A stretch of DNA of 6,189 bases from an uncultured Burkholderiales Genera incertae sedis bacterium (GTDB lineage: Bacteria; Pseudomonadota; Gammaproteobacteria; Burkholderiales; Eutrophovitaceae), in assembly GCA_905479505.1 (NCBI GenBank), contig CAJQMS010000105.1, positions 1 through 6,189 of the forward strand. Reading direction: 5' to 3'. The position numbers were made by a program, and so were the translations under genes. The notes beneath the pieces were generated by a model. The model was not told where the DNA came from. It saw nothing but the letters and a program-made list of their open reading frames with translations, and did no database searches. Of this stretch, positions 1 through 6,008 are shown in pieces. Within the stretch, counting starts at the first letter, position 1. Every line of letters starts with the position of its first letter.

Positions 1-283
1 GAAGGATTTCGGTCTCAGGGTTGATGTCTTCTGAGCCAAATCGTGTTCTGATCCAATCTCCAATTGTTGATCTCAGTTCAGTAGATCCCTGAGTAGTGGG
101 GTACCGAGCAACCTCGCCGACGTTGTCTTCAAGCGCCTTCAAGATGACTTCTGGCGTTTCGTGTTGGGGTTCCCCGATGGATAAGCGAATGAGAGGATGA
201 TTTTCGCTCGGTTCAATTTGATCAAGAATTTTAGAGAATTTTTGAAATGGGTATGGCTGTAACTTTTCGAGCAAAGGATTCAT
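1..283 (-). CDS. dapC: N-succinyldiaminopimelate aminotransferase DapC, N-terminal part (cut by window edge)
   Basis: This frame is open from an ATG at 281-283 (read on the minus strand) to the window edge and gives 94 codons, roughly the first quarter of a protein usually near 400 residues. The product would be the fold-type I PLP aminotransferase that converts N-succinyl-2-amino-6-ketopimelate to N-succinyl-diaminopimelate, using glutamate, in the cytoplasmic lysine/peptidoglycan pathway. The visible N-terminus begins MNPLLEKLQPYPFQK, then has LIRLSIGEPQHETPE (about residues 31-45) and ARYPTTQGSTELR (about 59-71). These are characteristic of the beta/gamma-proteobacterial DapC group: opening helix, substrate-loop GEP motif, and the Y-P-x-x-x-G-x-x-x-L-R segment. 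The catalytic lysine and PLP-binding motifs lie outside the window. No clear Shine-Dalgarno precedes the ATG. The gene follows the DUF218 gene on the same strand after 102 bp. Other class I aminotransferases share some of these motifs, so the identity rests on the N-terminal signature. Confidence 0.85.
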   Translation of the reverse strand, partial: MNPLLEKLQPYPFQKFSKILDQIEPSENHPLIRLSIGEPQHETPEVILKALEDNVGEVARYPTTQGSTELRSTIGDWIRTRFGSEDINPETEIL

Positions 284-385
284 TGTTTTATTCAACTAGC
301 TTTATTTAGTTTTTTATATTGAATAGATATTGTTTTGTTTCGTACTTAATTATCCGTGTCTTTTTCTTAATTGATTTTACGTCAT
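284..385. other. AT-rich intergenic spacer between the DUF218 gene and dapC
   Basis: This 102-bp gap separates two minus-strand genes and is strikingly AT-rich, with many short T and A runs. It holds no open frame of note. On the minus strand there are -10-like hexamers, GATAAT (about 351-356) and TATAAA (about 314-319), but I found no matching -35 box at proper spacing. dapC may have its own promoter here or be read through from upstream; the sequence does not decide. Confidence 0.4.
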
Positions 386-395
386 TTACGTAAAA
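375..395. repeat. Perfect 8-bp inverted repeat overlapping the DUF218 gene stop codon
   Basis: The arms TTTTACGT (375-382) and ACGTAAAA (388-395) are exact reverse complements separated by the 5-nt loop CATTT. The TAA stop of the minus-strand DUF218 gene (386-388) lies in the loop and right arm. As RNA this forms a weak A/U-rich stem. In the minus direction it is followed by a purine-rich stretch, not a U-run, so it is not a standard intrinsic terminator. It could be a 3'-end stem, a small protein-binding palindrome, or chance. Confidence 0.35.
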
Positions 396-1129
396 AGGTC
401 GTAGTACAAGCGTCCTAATAATTCTCTAATTACGTTGAAGCTGCCGTTAAGACCGCCGGTGGATGGAATGAAACTCATCGGTGTTATTTTTGACGAGGTT
501 CCGTTGAAATCGACAGGGAAGGGCGTGACAACGAAGCCAGCTTGTTCAAACAATCGCGACGCTCTAAGCATATGAAAAGCCGATGTGACAAGCGTAATAC
601 GTTCATATTGCCCAGCTATTAACTGCTCTACTGCATCAGCTTCTTGCGCAGTATTTTGAACCTCGGATGTAACTAATATATTATCCTTAGGCACTCCAAA
701 TTCGATGGCTTTTTTCCTAAGGAATATTCCCTCGGTGAGAGTTCCCGAGTCCCAGGGAAGTCTGCCTCCAGTAAATATCACGGTCGGTGCTTTCCCATGC
801 TTAAAGAGTTGGATGCCACCGAAAAATCGATTCGGGTTACCCCATTGGATGACATATTCGTCGGCGGTTTTGATGATCCCGATGCTTCCACTCAGGACTA
901 CAATTGCATCAGTCGGCGGGATGTCTTTTGCATTTAGGAGGACGTAGTCTGACTCTAGATAGTGCCATAATTTATTTGCCGTAAATGGCAGACTTAGCAG
1001 ACTTAGAGCGATCGTTGCGATTAGCAAGCCCCTCAGCTTGTATCGAAGGGAATATAGGAACACAACTCCGAGGAAGAGGAATAACGGTGACACAAGGAGA
1101 GGGAGAATTTTGTGGAGGTAAATTGTCAC
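386..1129 (-). CDS. DUF218 (YdcF/ElyC/SanA-like) membrane-anchored protein
   Basis: The 247-residue product has two hydrophobic N-terminal segments (about residues 7-27 and 33-50), likely transmembrane, followed by a soluble DUF218 domain. Domain motifs visible in order are DAIVVLSGS (74-82), R101 with FFGGIQLFK, VIFTGGR (117-123), SEVQNTAQEA (155-164) and LVTSAFHMLRA (180-190). These match the DUF218 pattern of D-x-I-V-V-L-G, TGG, S-x-N-T and the VTSxxHxxRA helix. Relatives such as E. coli ElyC and SanA act in envelope integrity, but the biochemical activity of the domain is poorly defined, so no reaction is assigned. The start is a GTG (1127-1129) with no recognisable Shine-Dalgarno, only 9 nt after the stop of the upstream gene and in the same frame, suggesting translational coupling. 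The hydrophobic segments begin right after this start, as in family members, which supports it. Confidence 0.85.
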   Translation of the reverse strand: MTIYLHKILPLLVSPLFLFLGVVFLYSLRYKLRGLLIATIALSLLSLPFTANKLWHYLESDYVLLNAKDIPPTDAIVVLSGSIGIIKTADEYVIQWGNPNRFFGGIQLFKHGKAPTVIFTGGRLPWDSGTLTEGIFLRKKAIEFGVPKDNILVTSEVQNTAQEADAVEQLIAGQYERITLVTSAFHMLRASRLFEQAGFVVTPFPVDFNGTSSKITPMSFIPSTGGLNGSFNVIRELLGRLYYDLFT

Positions 1130-1138
1130 GACAGTTTG

Positions 1139-1513
1139 TTAGTTGTCTGAACCGATAAGGGCAGCTAACAAGACTTTTCTCCCTTCGCCGGCCACGATAT
1201 TAAATGTACGGCAGGCAGAAACTGTGGTCATGACTTCATAAGGCAGTAAGCGACTCAAAAGCCGTGTGATGTCAGGTGTTAATGTTGTAAACTTATCTCC
1301 AGTGCCAATGAGCAGTAACTCATAGCCTTTGGTGGGTAAATTTTGAATTGCGTCGGCGCCTATTGATTTGTTTGTGACTACCCAATCGGTGACTGCATTG
1401 TCGGTGCCCACGAGAAAAGGGTAGTTGATTCGAGTCTCGTCAAGCTCAACGTAGTGCGAGGTTACCTCAGTGATTTTGACGATGTCGAGACCGCTCTGAA
1501 CTGCTATTTTCAT
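1139..1513 (-). CDS. Mth938/DUF498-domain protein (Xcc1710-like), function unknown
   Basis: The 124-residue product is full length for the small single-domain Mth938-like (PF04430, DUF498) family. The diagnostic segments are ELLLIGTGDKFTTLTPDI (65-82), VMTTVSACRTFNIVAGEGR (94-112) and the final VLLAALI (114-120), close to the family consensus LLLGTG, EVMTTxAACRTYN and EGRxVxAALI. Structures of relatives show a compact alpha/beta fold with no proven enzyme activity. A eukaryotic relative, NDUFAF3, is a complex I assembly factor, but that role should not be carried over. The ATG at 1511-1513 is preceded by a good Shine-Dalgarno, AAGGAT (1519-1524), 5 nt away. The gene is the first of a minus-strand unit with the DUF218 gene and lies back to back with alaC. 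The pairing of a Mth938 gene with alaC-hom-thrC recurs in proteobacteria as I recall it; its meaning is unknown. Confidence 0.88.
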   Translation of the reverse strand: MKIAVQSGLDIVKITEVTSHYVELDETRINYPFLVGTDNAVTDWVVTNKSIGADAIQNLPTKGYELLLIGTGDKFTTLTPDITRLLSRLLPYEVMTTVSACRTFNIVAGEGRKVLLAALIGSDN

Positions 1514-1643
1514 ATTCTATCCTTGATGCTAAGGTGCGTGCGCTGCTTATTTTTTTGCTGGCATATAGCATATCAGTTAAACTTAGCAAAATATTGGCAC
1601 GAAATTCATGACTGTGTCTGGTAACCATTATAAATAAGCGCGT
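1514..1643. promoter_or_regulatory. Divergent intergenic region, likely promoters for both units
   Basis: These 130 bp separate the two divergent starts at 1513 and 1644, so promoters for both transcripts should lie here. Toward the Mth938 gene (minus strand) there is a candidate: -35 TTGCTA at 1584-1589, 16-nt spacer, and extended -10 TGC-TATATG with the hexamer at 1562-1567. Toward alaC no convincing pair was found. TATAAA at 1629-1634 looks like a -10 but would leave almost no leader before the ATG at 1644 and has no good -35. A weaker pair is TTGCTG (1555-1560) with TAAACT (1578-1583), 17 nt apart. No operator, T-box or riboswitch-like structure was recognised. Confidence 0.45.
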
Positions 1644-2852
1644 ATGTCTGTTGAATTCTCTCGTATAAAAAGACTTCCACAATATGTTTTCAACATAACA
1701 GGGGAGTTAAAGATGGCCGCGCGCCGCAGGGGGGAGGACATCATCGATTTGTCGATGGGGAACCCTGACGGACCTACACCACCCCATATTGTTGAGAAGC
1801 TTGTTGAGGCGGCTCGGCGACCTTCTAATCATGGTTACTCGATATCCAAAGGTATTCCACGATTGCGTCAAGCGATCACCAATTGGTATGCGGACCGATA
1901 TGACGTCAACCTTGACCCTGAATCCGAGGCGATTGTTACCATTGGATCTAAGGAAGGAATCGCACATCTCGCTCTGGCGACGCTAGATCGCGGTGACATC
2001 GTCTTGGTTCCGAATCCGAGTTACCCCATTCACATTTACGGTCCAGTAATTGCGGGTGCTGACATCCGTCATGTGAAGAACACGCCTGATGTGGATTTTT
2101 TCGAGGAATTACAAAGAGCTCTGGTTGAATCTTTTCCAAAGCCAAAAATGATGATTGTTAACTTCCCGGGTAATCCAACGACGCAGTGCGTTGACCTGTC
2201 TTTCTTTGAAAAGCTTTTGGAAATTGCGCGTGAACATGGAGTTTACGTAGTCCATGATTTGGCTTACGCGGATATCACTTTCGACGGTTATAAAGCACCT
2301 TCTATTCTTCAAATTCCAGGCGCTAAGGATGTTGCAGTTGAATTTTTTACGATGTCCAAAAGTTACAACATGGCTGGTTGGAGAATTGGTTACATGGTTG
2401 GCAATCCGGATTTAGTTGCCGCGTTATCTCGAATTAAAAGTTATCACGATTATGGGACGTTTACACCTTTACAAATCGCATCTATTGTCGCACTCGAAGG
2501 TCCGCAAGAATGTGTCGAGGACATCAGAAAAACATACGAGAATCGGCGTAATGTGATGGTCCAAGGCCTTCATGAAGCCGGCTGGAATGTGGATATACCA
2601 AAAGCTGCGATGTACATTTGGGCCAAAATCCCTGAAGCGTATAAGCATCTCGGTTCTTTGGAGTTTTCTAAACGGTTACTGACGGACGCCAAACTTGCGG
2701 CAGCTCCTGGAGTGGGCTTCGGAGAGTATGGAGACGATCATGTTCGCTTAGCCTTAATTGAGAATGAGGCTCGTATCCGGCAAGCTACTCGAGGAATTAA
2801 AGATATGTTTCGTAAAGACGGCATATATAAACCTTCAGATGGAAAAAGTTAA
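1644..2852 (+). CDS. alaC: Alanine-forming PLP aminotransferase AlaC
   Basis: The 402-residue product is a cytoplasmic fold-type I (class I/II) aminotransferase at normal AlaC length. AlaC transfers an amino group from glutamate to pyruvate, giving alanine. The N-terminus RIKRLPQYVFNITGELKMAA (7-26), followed by DIIDLSMGNPDGPTPPHIV (32-50), is nearly the enterobacterial AlaC/YfdZ consensus. Expected PLP residues are present: N177 in NFPGNPTT, D205 and Y208 in VVHDLAYAD, Schiff-base K239 in TMSKSYNMAGWRIG, R247, and the substrate-carboxylate R368 in DHVRLAL. The start at 1644 is kept because residues 1-23 are family-conserved, although its Shine-Dalgarno is poor and a better one (GGAG, 1703-1706) precedes an internal in-frame ATG at 1713. 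It is first in a plus-strand run with hom (75-bp gap) and thrC. Such neighbours are sometimes labelled aspartate or succinyl-DAP aminotransferases, so substrate choice is inferred from the sequence group. Confidence 0.9.
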   Translation: MSVEFSRIKRLPQYVFNITGELKMAARRRGEDIIDLSMGNPDGPTPPHIVEKLVEAARRPSNHGYSISKGIPRLRQAITNWYADRYDVNLDPESEAIVTIGSKEGIAHLALATLDRGDIVLVPNPSYPIHIYGPVIAGADIRHVKNTPDVDFFEELQRALVESFPKPKMMIVNFPGNPTTQCVDLSFFEKLLEIAREHGVYVVHDLAYADITFDGYKAPSILQIPGAKDVAVEFFTMSKSYNMAGWRIGYMVGNPDLVAALSRIKSYHDYGTFTPLQIASIVALEGPQECVEDIRKTYENRRNVMVQGLHEAGWNVDIPKAAMYIWAKIPEAYKHLGSLEFSKRLLTDAKLAAAPGVGFGEYGDDHVRLALIENEARIRQATRGIKDMFRKDGIYKPSDGKS

Positions 2853-2927
2853 TCGGGATCAAACTATGTGAAATATTTTCAGTAATGTTCGTTAGATTCC
2901 AAATTTGAGGTACGCGAGGTTGTTTGA

Positions 2928-4235
2928 ATGAAGAGAGTAAGATTAGGTTTGTTGGGTGTGGGAACGGTTGGTAGAGGTGTAGTCGACGTACTCAACAGAA
3001 ATGGTGATGAAATTCTTAGGCGAACTGGCTATGAAGTCATTGTGAGCGCCGCAAGTGCGAGAAACCTCGAAAATGCATCGCAGTTTCTTGGCCCAGCCGT
3101 CAAACTTCACAAGGACCCTCTCGACGTTGTTAAAGATGAGAACGTAGACATCGTAATTGAGTTGATGGGTGGTATCACGACGGCGAGAGCAGTGATAGAG
3201 GAAGCAATTTCTGCAAAGAAGCCTGTTGTGACAGCGAATAAAGCATTGATAGCCGAATATGGTAATGATCTGTTTTCTCGAGCGAATGCCGCAGGATCAA
3301 TAATCGCATACGAGGCGGCTGTGGCTGGAGGTATACCTATCATTAAATCTTTGAGGGAGGGGTTAACCGCGAATCGAATAGAGTCGGTTGCAGGTATCGT
3401 AAACGGAACCACGAATTTTATCCTCTCGGAGATGAGAGACAAGGGGCTGTCGTTTGAGGAGGCGTTAGCTGATGCTCAACGATTGGGATACGCTGAGGCT
3501 GATCCAACGTCTGATGTGGAGGGACTCGACGCGGGACAAAAACTCGCGATTATTGCATCGCTCGCGTTTGGTATTAGGATTCAGCCAGAAAGAGTCCATT
3601 GTGAAGGTATTACTAATCTTACTGAGAGTGACCTTCGGGCGGCTGAGGATTTTGGGTATCAAGTGAAATTGCTTGCTATAACGAAGAAAAGAAGCAATGG
3701 CTTCGAGCTTAGAGTGCATCCTACTTTGGTTCCCGCAAAATGTGTTATCGCTAGTGTTGATGGCCCGATGAACGCAGTTTTAGTCAACAGTGACGCTTTG
3801 GGCCAAACGTTGTATTACGGTGCTGGTGCAGGTGCTGAGCCAACAGCCTCAGCTGTGATTGCAGACATTGTGGATGTGATTCGATTATCGAATGCAGACA
3901 AACAAGCCCATGTCCCCCATTTCGCCTTTCAGCCTGATAATCTCAGTGATCATCCGATTTTGGATATGGGGGAGGTTGAGTCCTCTTATTATCTCAGAGC
4001 CCTGGTTCGGGATGAGCCAGGTGTACTGTCCGACATTTCGGGTATTTTGGCGGATTATGAGGTTTCTATTGAGGCTATGCGGCAACGGGAATCTGACGCA
4101 GATACCGAGGGTGTTGATATTGTTATCTTCACGCACAAAACAAAAGAAAGTTCAATTAACGCTGCGCTGGCTAAAATCACTGAACTTGACGCGATCTACG
4201 AGACGCCGTCACGTTTGCGTATTGAGTTACTCTAG
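2928..4235 (+). CDS. hom: Homoserine dehydrogenase with C-terminal ACT domain
   Basis: The 435-residue protein reduces L-aspartate 4-semialdehyde to L-homoserine with NAD(P)H, the branch point toward threonine, methionine and isoleucine. Layout: N-terminal Rossmann domain with LGLLGVGTVGRGVV (6-19, GxGxxG type); ELMGG (78-82); TANKALIA (102-109) with K105; the catalytic domain with GIVNGTTNFIL (156-166), GYAEADPTSDVEG (187-199) and DAGQKLAI (201-208), where K205 matches the proton-transfer lysine of the family; and a C-terminal ACT domain (about 353-430) starting YYLRALVRDEPGVLSDIS. The ACT domain is the usual site for threonine feedback. No aspartokinase domain is fused, so this is the monofunctional form with typical length. 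The ATG is preceded by GAGG (2916-2919), 8 nt away. It sits 75 bp after alaC and 31 bp before thrC, in the same direction, fitting one transcript. No homoserine kinase gene is in the window. Confidence 0.97.
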   Translation: MKRVRLGLLGVGTVGRGVVDVLNRNGDEILRRTGYEVIVSAASARNLENASQFLGPAVKLHKDPLDVVKDENVDIVIELMGGITTARAVIEEAISAKKPVVTANKALIAEYGNDLFSRANAAGSIIAYEAAVAGGIPIIKSLREGLTANRIESVAGIVNGTTNFILSEMRDKGLSFEEALADAQRLGYAEADPTSDVEGLDAGQKLAIIASLAFGIRIQPERVHCEGITNLTESDLRAAEDFGYQVKLLAITKKRSNGFELRVHPTLVPAKCVIASVDGPMNAVLVNSDALGQTLYYGAGAGAEPTASAVIADIVDVIRLSNADKQAHVPHFAFQPDNLSDHPILDMGEVESSYYLRALVRDEPGVLSDISGILADYEVSIEAMRQRESDADTEGVDIVIFTHKTKESSINAALAKITELDAIYETPSRLRIELL

Positions 4236-4257
4236 ATTTTTATGCACAAAGTTAAAT

Positions 4258-4262
4258 AGGGA
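4258..4262 (+). promoter_or_regulatory. Ribosome binding site fixing the thrC start
   Basis: AGGGA lies 4 nt upstream of the ATG at 4267. The reading frame stays open far upstream into hom, to an ATG at 3892, so this site together with the family-like N-terminus decides the start. The 4-nt spacing is a little short but workable. Confidence 0.6.
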
Positions 4263-4266
4263 CAAA

Positions 4267-5388
4267 ATGTCGAATTCTCACTACACCGGGTTAATTAACA
4301 AATATCGAGAGCGACTTCCTGTCAGCGATTCGACAAGGGTAATAAGTTTAAATGAAGGTAATACCCCGATGATCGAGTTAAAGAATTTGCCAGCCCAATT
4401 GGGGTGGAAGCAGCAGATTTTTTGCAAATTTGAAGGTTTGAATCCGACTGGTTCATTCAAGGATCGAGGGATGACAATGGCGGTCACCAAAGCCGTTGAG
4501 GCTGGAGCAAAAGCCATCATATGTGCGTCAACCGGAAACACATCAGCGGCCGCCGCCGCCTATGCCGCGCGGGCGGGTATTAAAAGTTTTGTGTTGATTC
4601 CGGATGGGAAAATTGCTTTAGGAAAATTGTCACAAGCGATGATGCACGGGGCGACTGTCATTCAAATTAGAGGTAACTTTGACGATGGAATGAGGTTGGT
4701 TCAAGAACTTTCCTCTAGCATGCCGTTAAATCTTGTTAATTCGATTAATCCATATCGGCTTCAGGGACAAAAAACTATTTCATTCGAAGTCATAGAGGCA
4801 CTTGGAGATGCGCCCGACTACCACGTGATGCCTGTCGGAAATGCGGGGAATATTTCAGCGCATTGGATAGGTTATAGCGAGGCTGCTGGAAAGCCCTGCG
4901 GTAGTTGTAATCTTTGCGATGGGACGTGCGCCTATCCGGGAAGCAAGCTAAGCACAAAACGGCCTAAGTTAGTTGGCTACCAGGCCTCTGGAGCGGCACC
5001 TTTTTTGCGAGAAAGCATGGTAGACCAACCAGAGACGGTAGCAACAGCTATCCGTATAGGACATCCTGTCTCTTGGGATTTGGCATGGGCCGCGCAGAAG
5101 GAGTCCGGTGGATGGTTCGAGGAATGTTCAGACGACGAGATTCTATCCGCACAGAAACTTTTAGCAAAATGCGAAGGTATTTTTTGTGAACCAGCCTCTG
5201 CTATAACTATTGCAGGACTTTGTAAGGACATTGCTGAGGGGCGTTTCAAAGAAAATTCCAAAATCGTGTGTACTTTAACGGGTCATGGGTTAAAAGATCC
5301 CGATACAGCGATAGCCCAGAGCGATGCCCCGGTTCTAGTCAATGCGGAGCGGGATGAAATTGGTGCAATAATCAGTCAGCATCTTTGA
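4267..5388 (+). CDS. thrC: Threonine synthase, short form, with a four-cysteine CX2CX2CX3C loop
   Basis: The 373-residue protein is a fold-type II PLP enzyme that turns O-phospho-L-homoserine into L-threonine and phosphate, the last step of threonine synthesis. Motifs: SLNEGNTPMIEL (27-38), KFEGLNPTGSFKDRGM (54-69) with the PLP lysine K65, CASTGNTSAAAAAYAARAG (86-104) with N91, the phosphate-binding loop VGNAGN (190-195), GYQASGAAPF (237-246) and CTLTGHGLKDPDTA (335-348). It is of the compact mycobacterial/Thermus size class (about 350-360), not the longer enterobacterial one, and lacks the N-terminal zinc-ribbon-like segment of some relatives. Its excess length falls at residues about 209-230, where the motif CGSCNLCDGTC (211-221) places cysteines at 211, 214, 217 and 221. 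The spacing equals a ferredoxin [4Fe-4S] site, although alanine follows the last cysteine where proline, glutamate or glycine is usual. Metal binding is inference. It lies 31 bp after hom and ends 5 bp from the opposing methyltransferase gene. Confidence 0.95.
   Translation: MSNSHYTGLINKYRERLPVSDSTRVISLNEGNTPMIELKNLPAQLGWKQQIFCKFEGLNPTGSFKDRGMTMAVTKAVEAGAKAIICASTGNTSAAAAAYAARAGIKSFVLIPDGKIALGKLSQAMMHGATVIQIRGNFDDGMRLVQELSSSMPLNLVNSINPYRLQGQKTISFEVIEALGDAPDYHVMPVGNAGNISAHWIGYSEAAGKPCGSCNLCDGTCAYPGSKLSTKRPKLVGYQASGAAPFLRESMVDQPETVATAIRIGHPVSWDLAWAAQKESGGWFEECSDDEILSAQKLLAKCEGIFCEPASAITIAGLCKDIAEGRFKENSKIVCTLTGHGLKDPDTAIAQSDAPVLVNAERDEIGAIISQHL
4897..4929 (+). other. Ferredoxin-like cysteine motif within thrC (residues 211-221)
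   Basis: The four cysteine codons start at 4897, 4906, 4915 and 4927, all TGC or TGT, in a frame that continues cleanly on both sides. The upstream segment (GNAGNISAHWIGYSEA) and downstream segment (PKLVGYQASGAAPF) both match the threonine synthase family, so this is not a frameshift artefact. In family members I can recall, the stretch between those two segments is shorter and has no cysteine cluster. Binding of a [4Fe-4S] cluster, binding of zinc, or disulfide formation are all possible; the sequence alone cannot choose. Confidence 0.6.
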
Positions 5389-5393
5389 TAACC

Positions 5394-5993
5394 TTATTTT
5401 ACGGCTTGAAGTTGCCAAACGAAGTGAGAAATAGATCGTTTTACATATTTTTTGTGCGCATTTTTTAGTCGATTAATAAGACTTCGTTCTGCTGTTTGGG
5501 AGTATTTTGGGTATATTCGTTGCGCTTCGATCGCTAAAAAATGTCCATGAAACCCATATCTTTGAGCGTCTGGTTTTGAACCACAAAAGTATTGATGGGT
5601 GCCTTCGGTAATAATGTTGACGTGAGTGGGGTCTTGAAATGCCTCAGGTGATGGGTACGCGGGTGTCGATGCATAAAATAAACCGCCCGGTTTGAGGACT
5701 CGAAAAATTTCATTCATCAATTCTATGAATGGATTTATGATGAGTTTTTTTTGATGATCCACCGATTGTCTTGGAATGTGCTCCAAAACATCGAACGCTG
5801 AAACAGAGTCAAAATAGGAGTCCTCAAAAGGAATTGGCTCACACACTAAGTTACAACTTCTGAAGTGGTCGTTGATTGTTTCAGATTCTAAGGATAGATC
5901 AACACCAAATAGTTCGTTGGCGGCGTATGGGTTTCTCGGATTGTTTCCACATCCAAGATCTAAATGTCTATCGCGTTTATTTTTTATTGTCAT
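5394..5993 (-). CDS. SAM-dependent class I methyltransferase, substrate unknown
   Basis: The 199-residue product is a small Rossmann-fold methyltransferase of the Methyltransf_11 type. Motif I is HLDLGCGNNPRNPY (10-23), the SAM ribose-binding acidic strand is FGVDLS (29-34), FDSVSAFDVLEHIPR (61-75) covers motifs II/III, and NEIFRVLKPGGLFYASTPAYP (94-114) is the post-motif strand and loop. It is followed by DPTHVNIITEGTHQYF (121-136), a segment seen in methyltransferases often annotated near polysaccharide or lipid genes. No membrane segment is visible, so it is probably cytoplasmic. The N-terminus is very short before motif I, but only five codons separate the ATG from an in-frame stop (the nadC stop), so no upstream start codon exists. 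No strong Shine-Dalgarno is seen, and coupling to nadC translation is likely. Compared with thrC and hom it looks somewhat more AT-rich, with a lysine- and histidine-bearing basic C-terminus. The substrate cannot be named. Confidence 0.85.
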   Translation of the reverse strand: MTIKNKRDRHLDLGCGNNPRNPYAANELFGVDLSLESETINDHFRSCNLVCEPIPFEDSYFDSVSAFDVLEHIPRQSVDHQKKLIINPFIELMNEIFRVLKPGGLFYASTPAYPSPEAFQDPTHVNIITEGTHQYFCGSKPDAQRYGFHGHFLAIEAQRIYPKYSQTAERSLINRLKNAHKKYVKRSISHFVWQLQAVK

Positions 5994-6008
5994 GTGTTTT
6001 ATACCAAC

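Noticed and set aside
705..947. Plus-strand open frame opposite the DUF218 gene
   Set aside because: It lies within a well-supported gene on the other strand and its translation shows no recognisable domain; a shadow frame.
1467..1682. Minus-strand open frame across the divergent intergenic region
   Set aside because: It overlaps both the Mth938 start and the alaC start, has no motif, and would occupy the only promoter space between two strong genes.
3107..3442. Minus-strand open frame of 111 codons opposite hom
   Set aside because: It is antisense to conserved hom codons and has no family motif, so it is explained by codon bias of hom.
4242..4259. Tiny open frame (MHKVK) between hom and thrC as a possible leader peptide
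   Set aside because: It has five codons, no threonine or isoleucine run, no ribosome site of its own and no attenuator hairpins; most likely chance.
3892..4266. Open frame running upstream of the thrC start into hom, which would add 125 residues to ThrC
   Set aside because: It overlaps the conserved ACT domain of hom in another frame, its translation resembles no threonine synthase N-terminus, and the ATG at 4267 has its own AGGGA site and a normal family start.
4541..4570. GC-rich GCGGCCGCCGCCGCC tract in thrC as a possible repeat or regulatory site
   Set aside because: It encodes the alanine-rich helix after the STGNTSA motif, which is commonly alanine-rich in this family.
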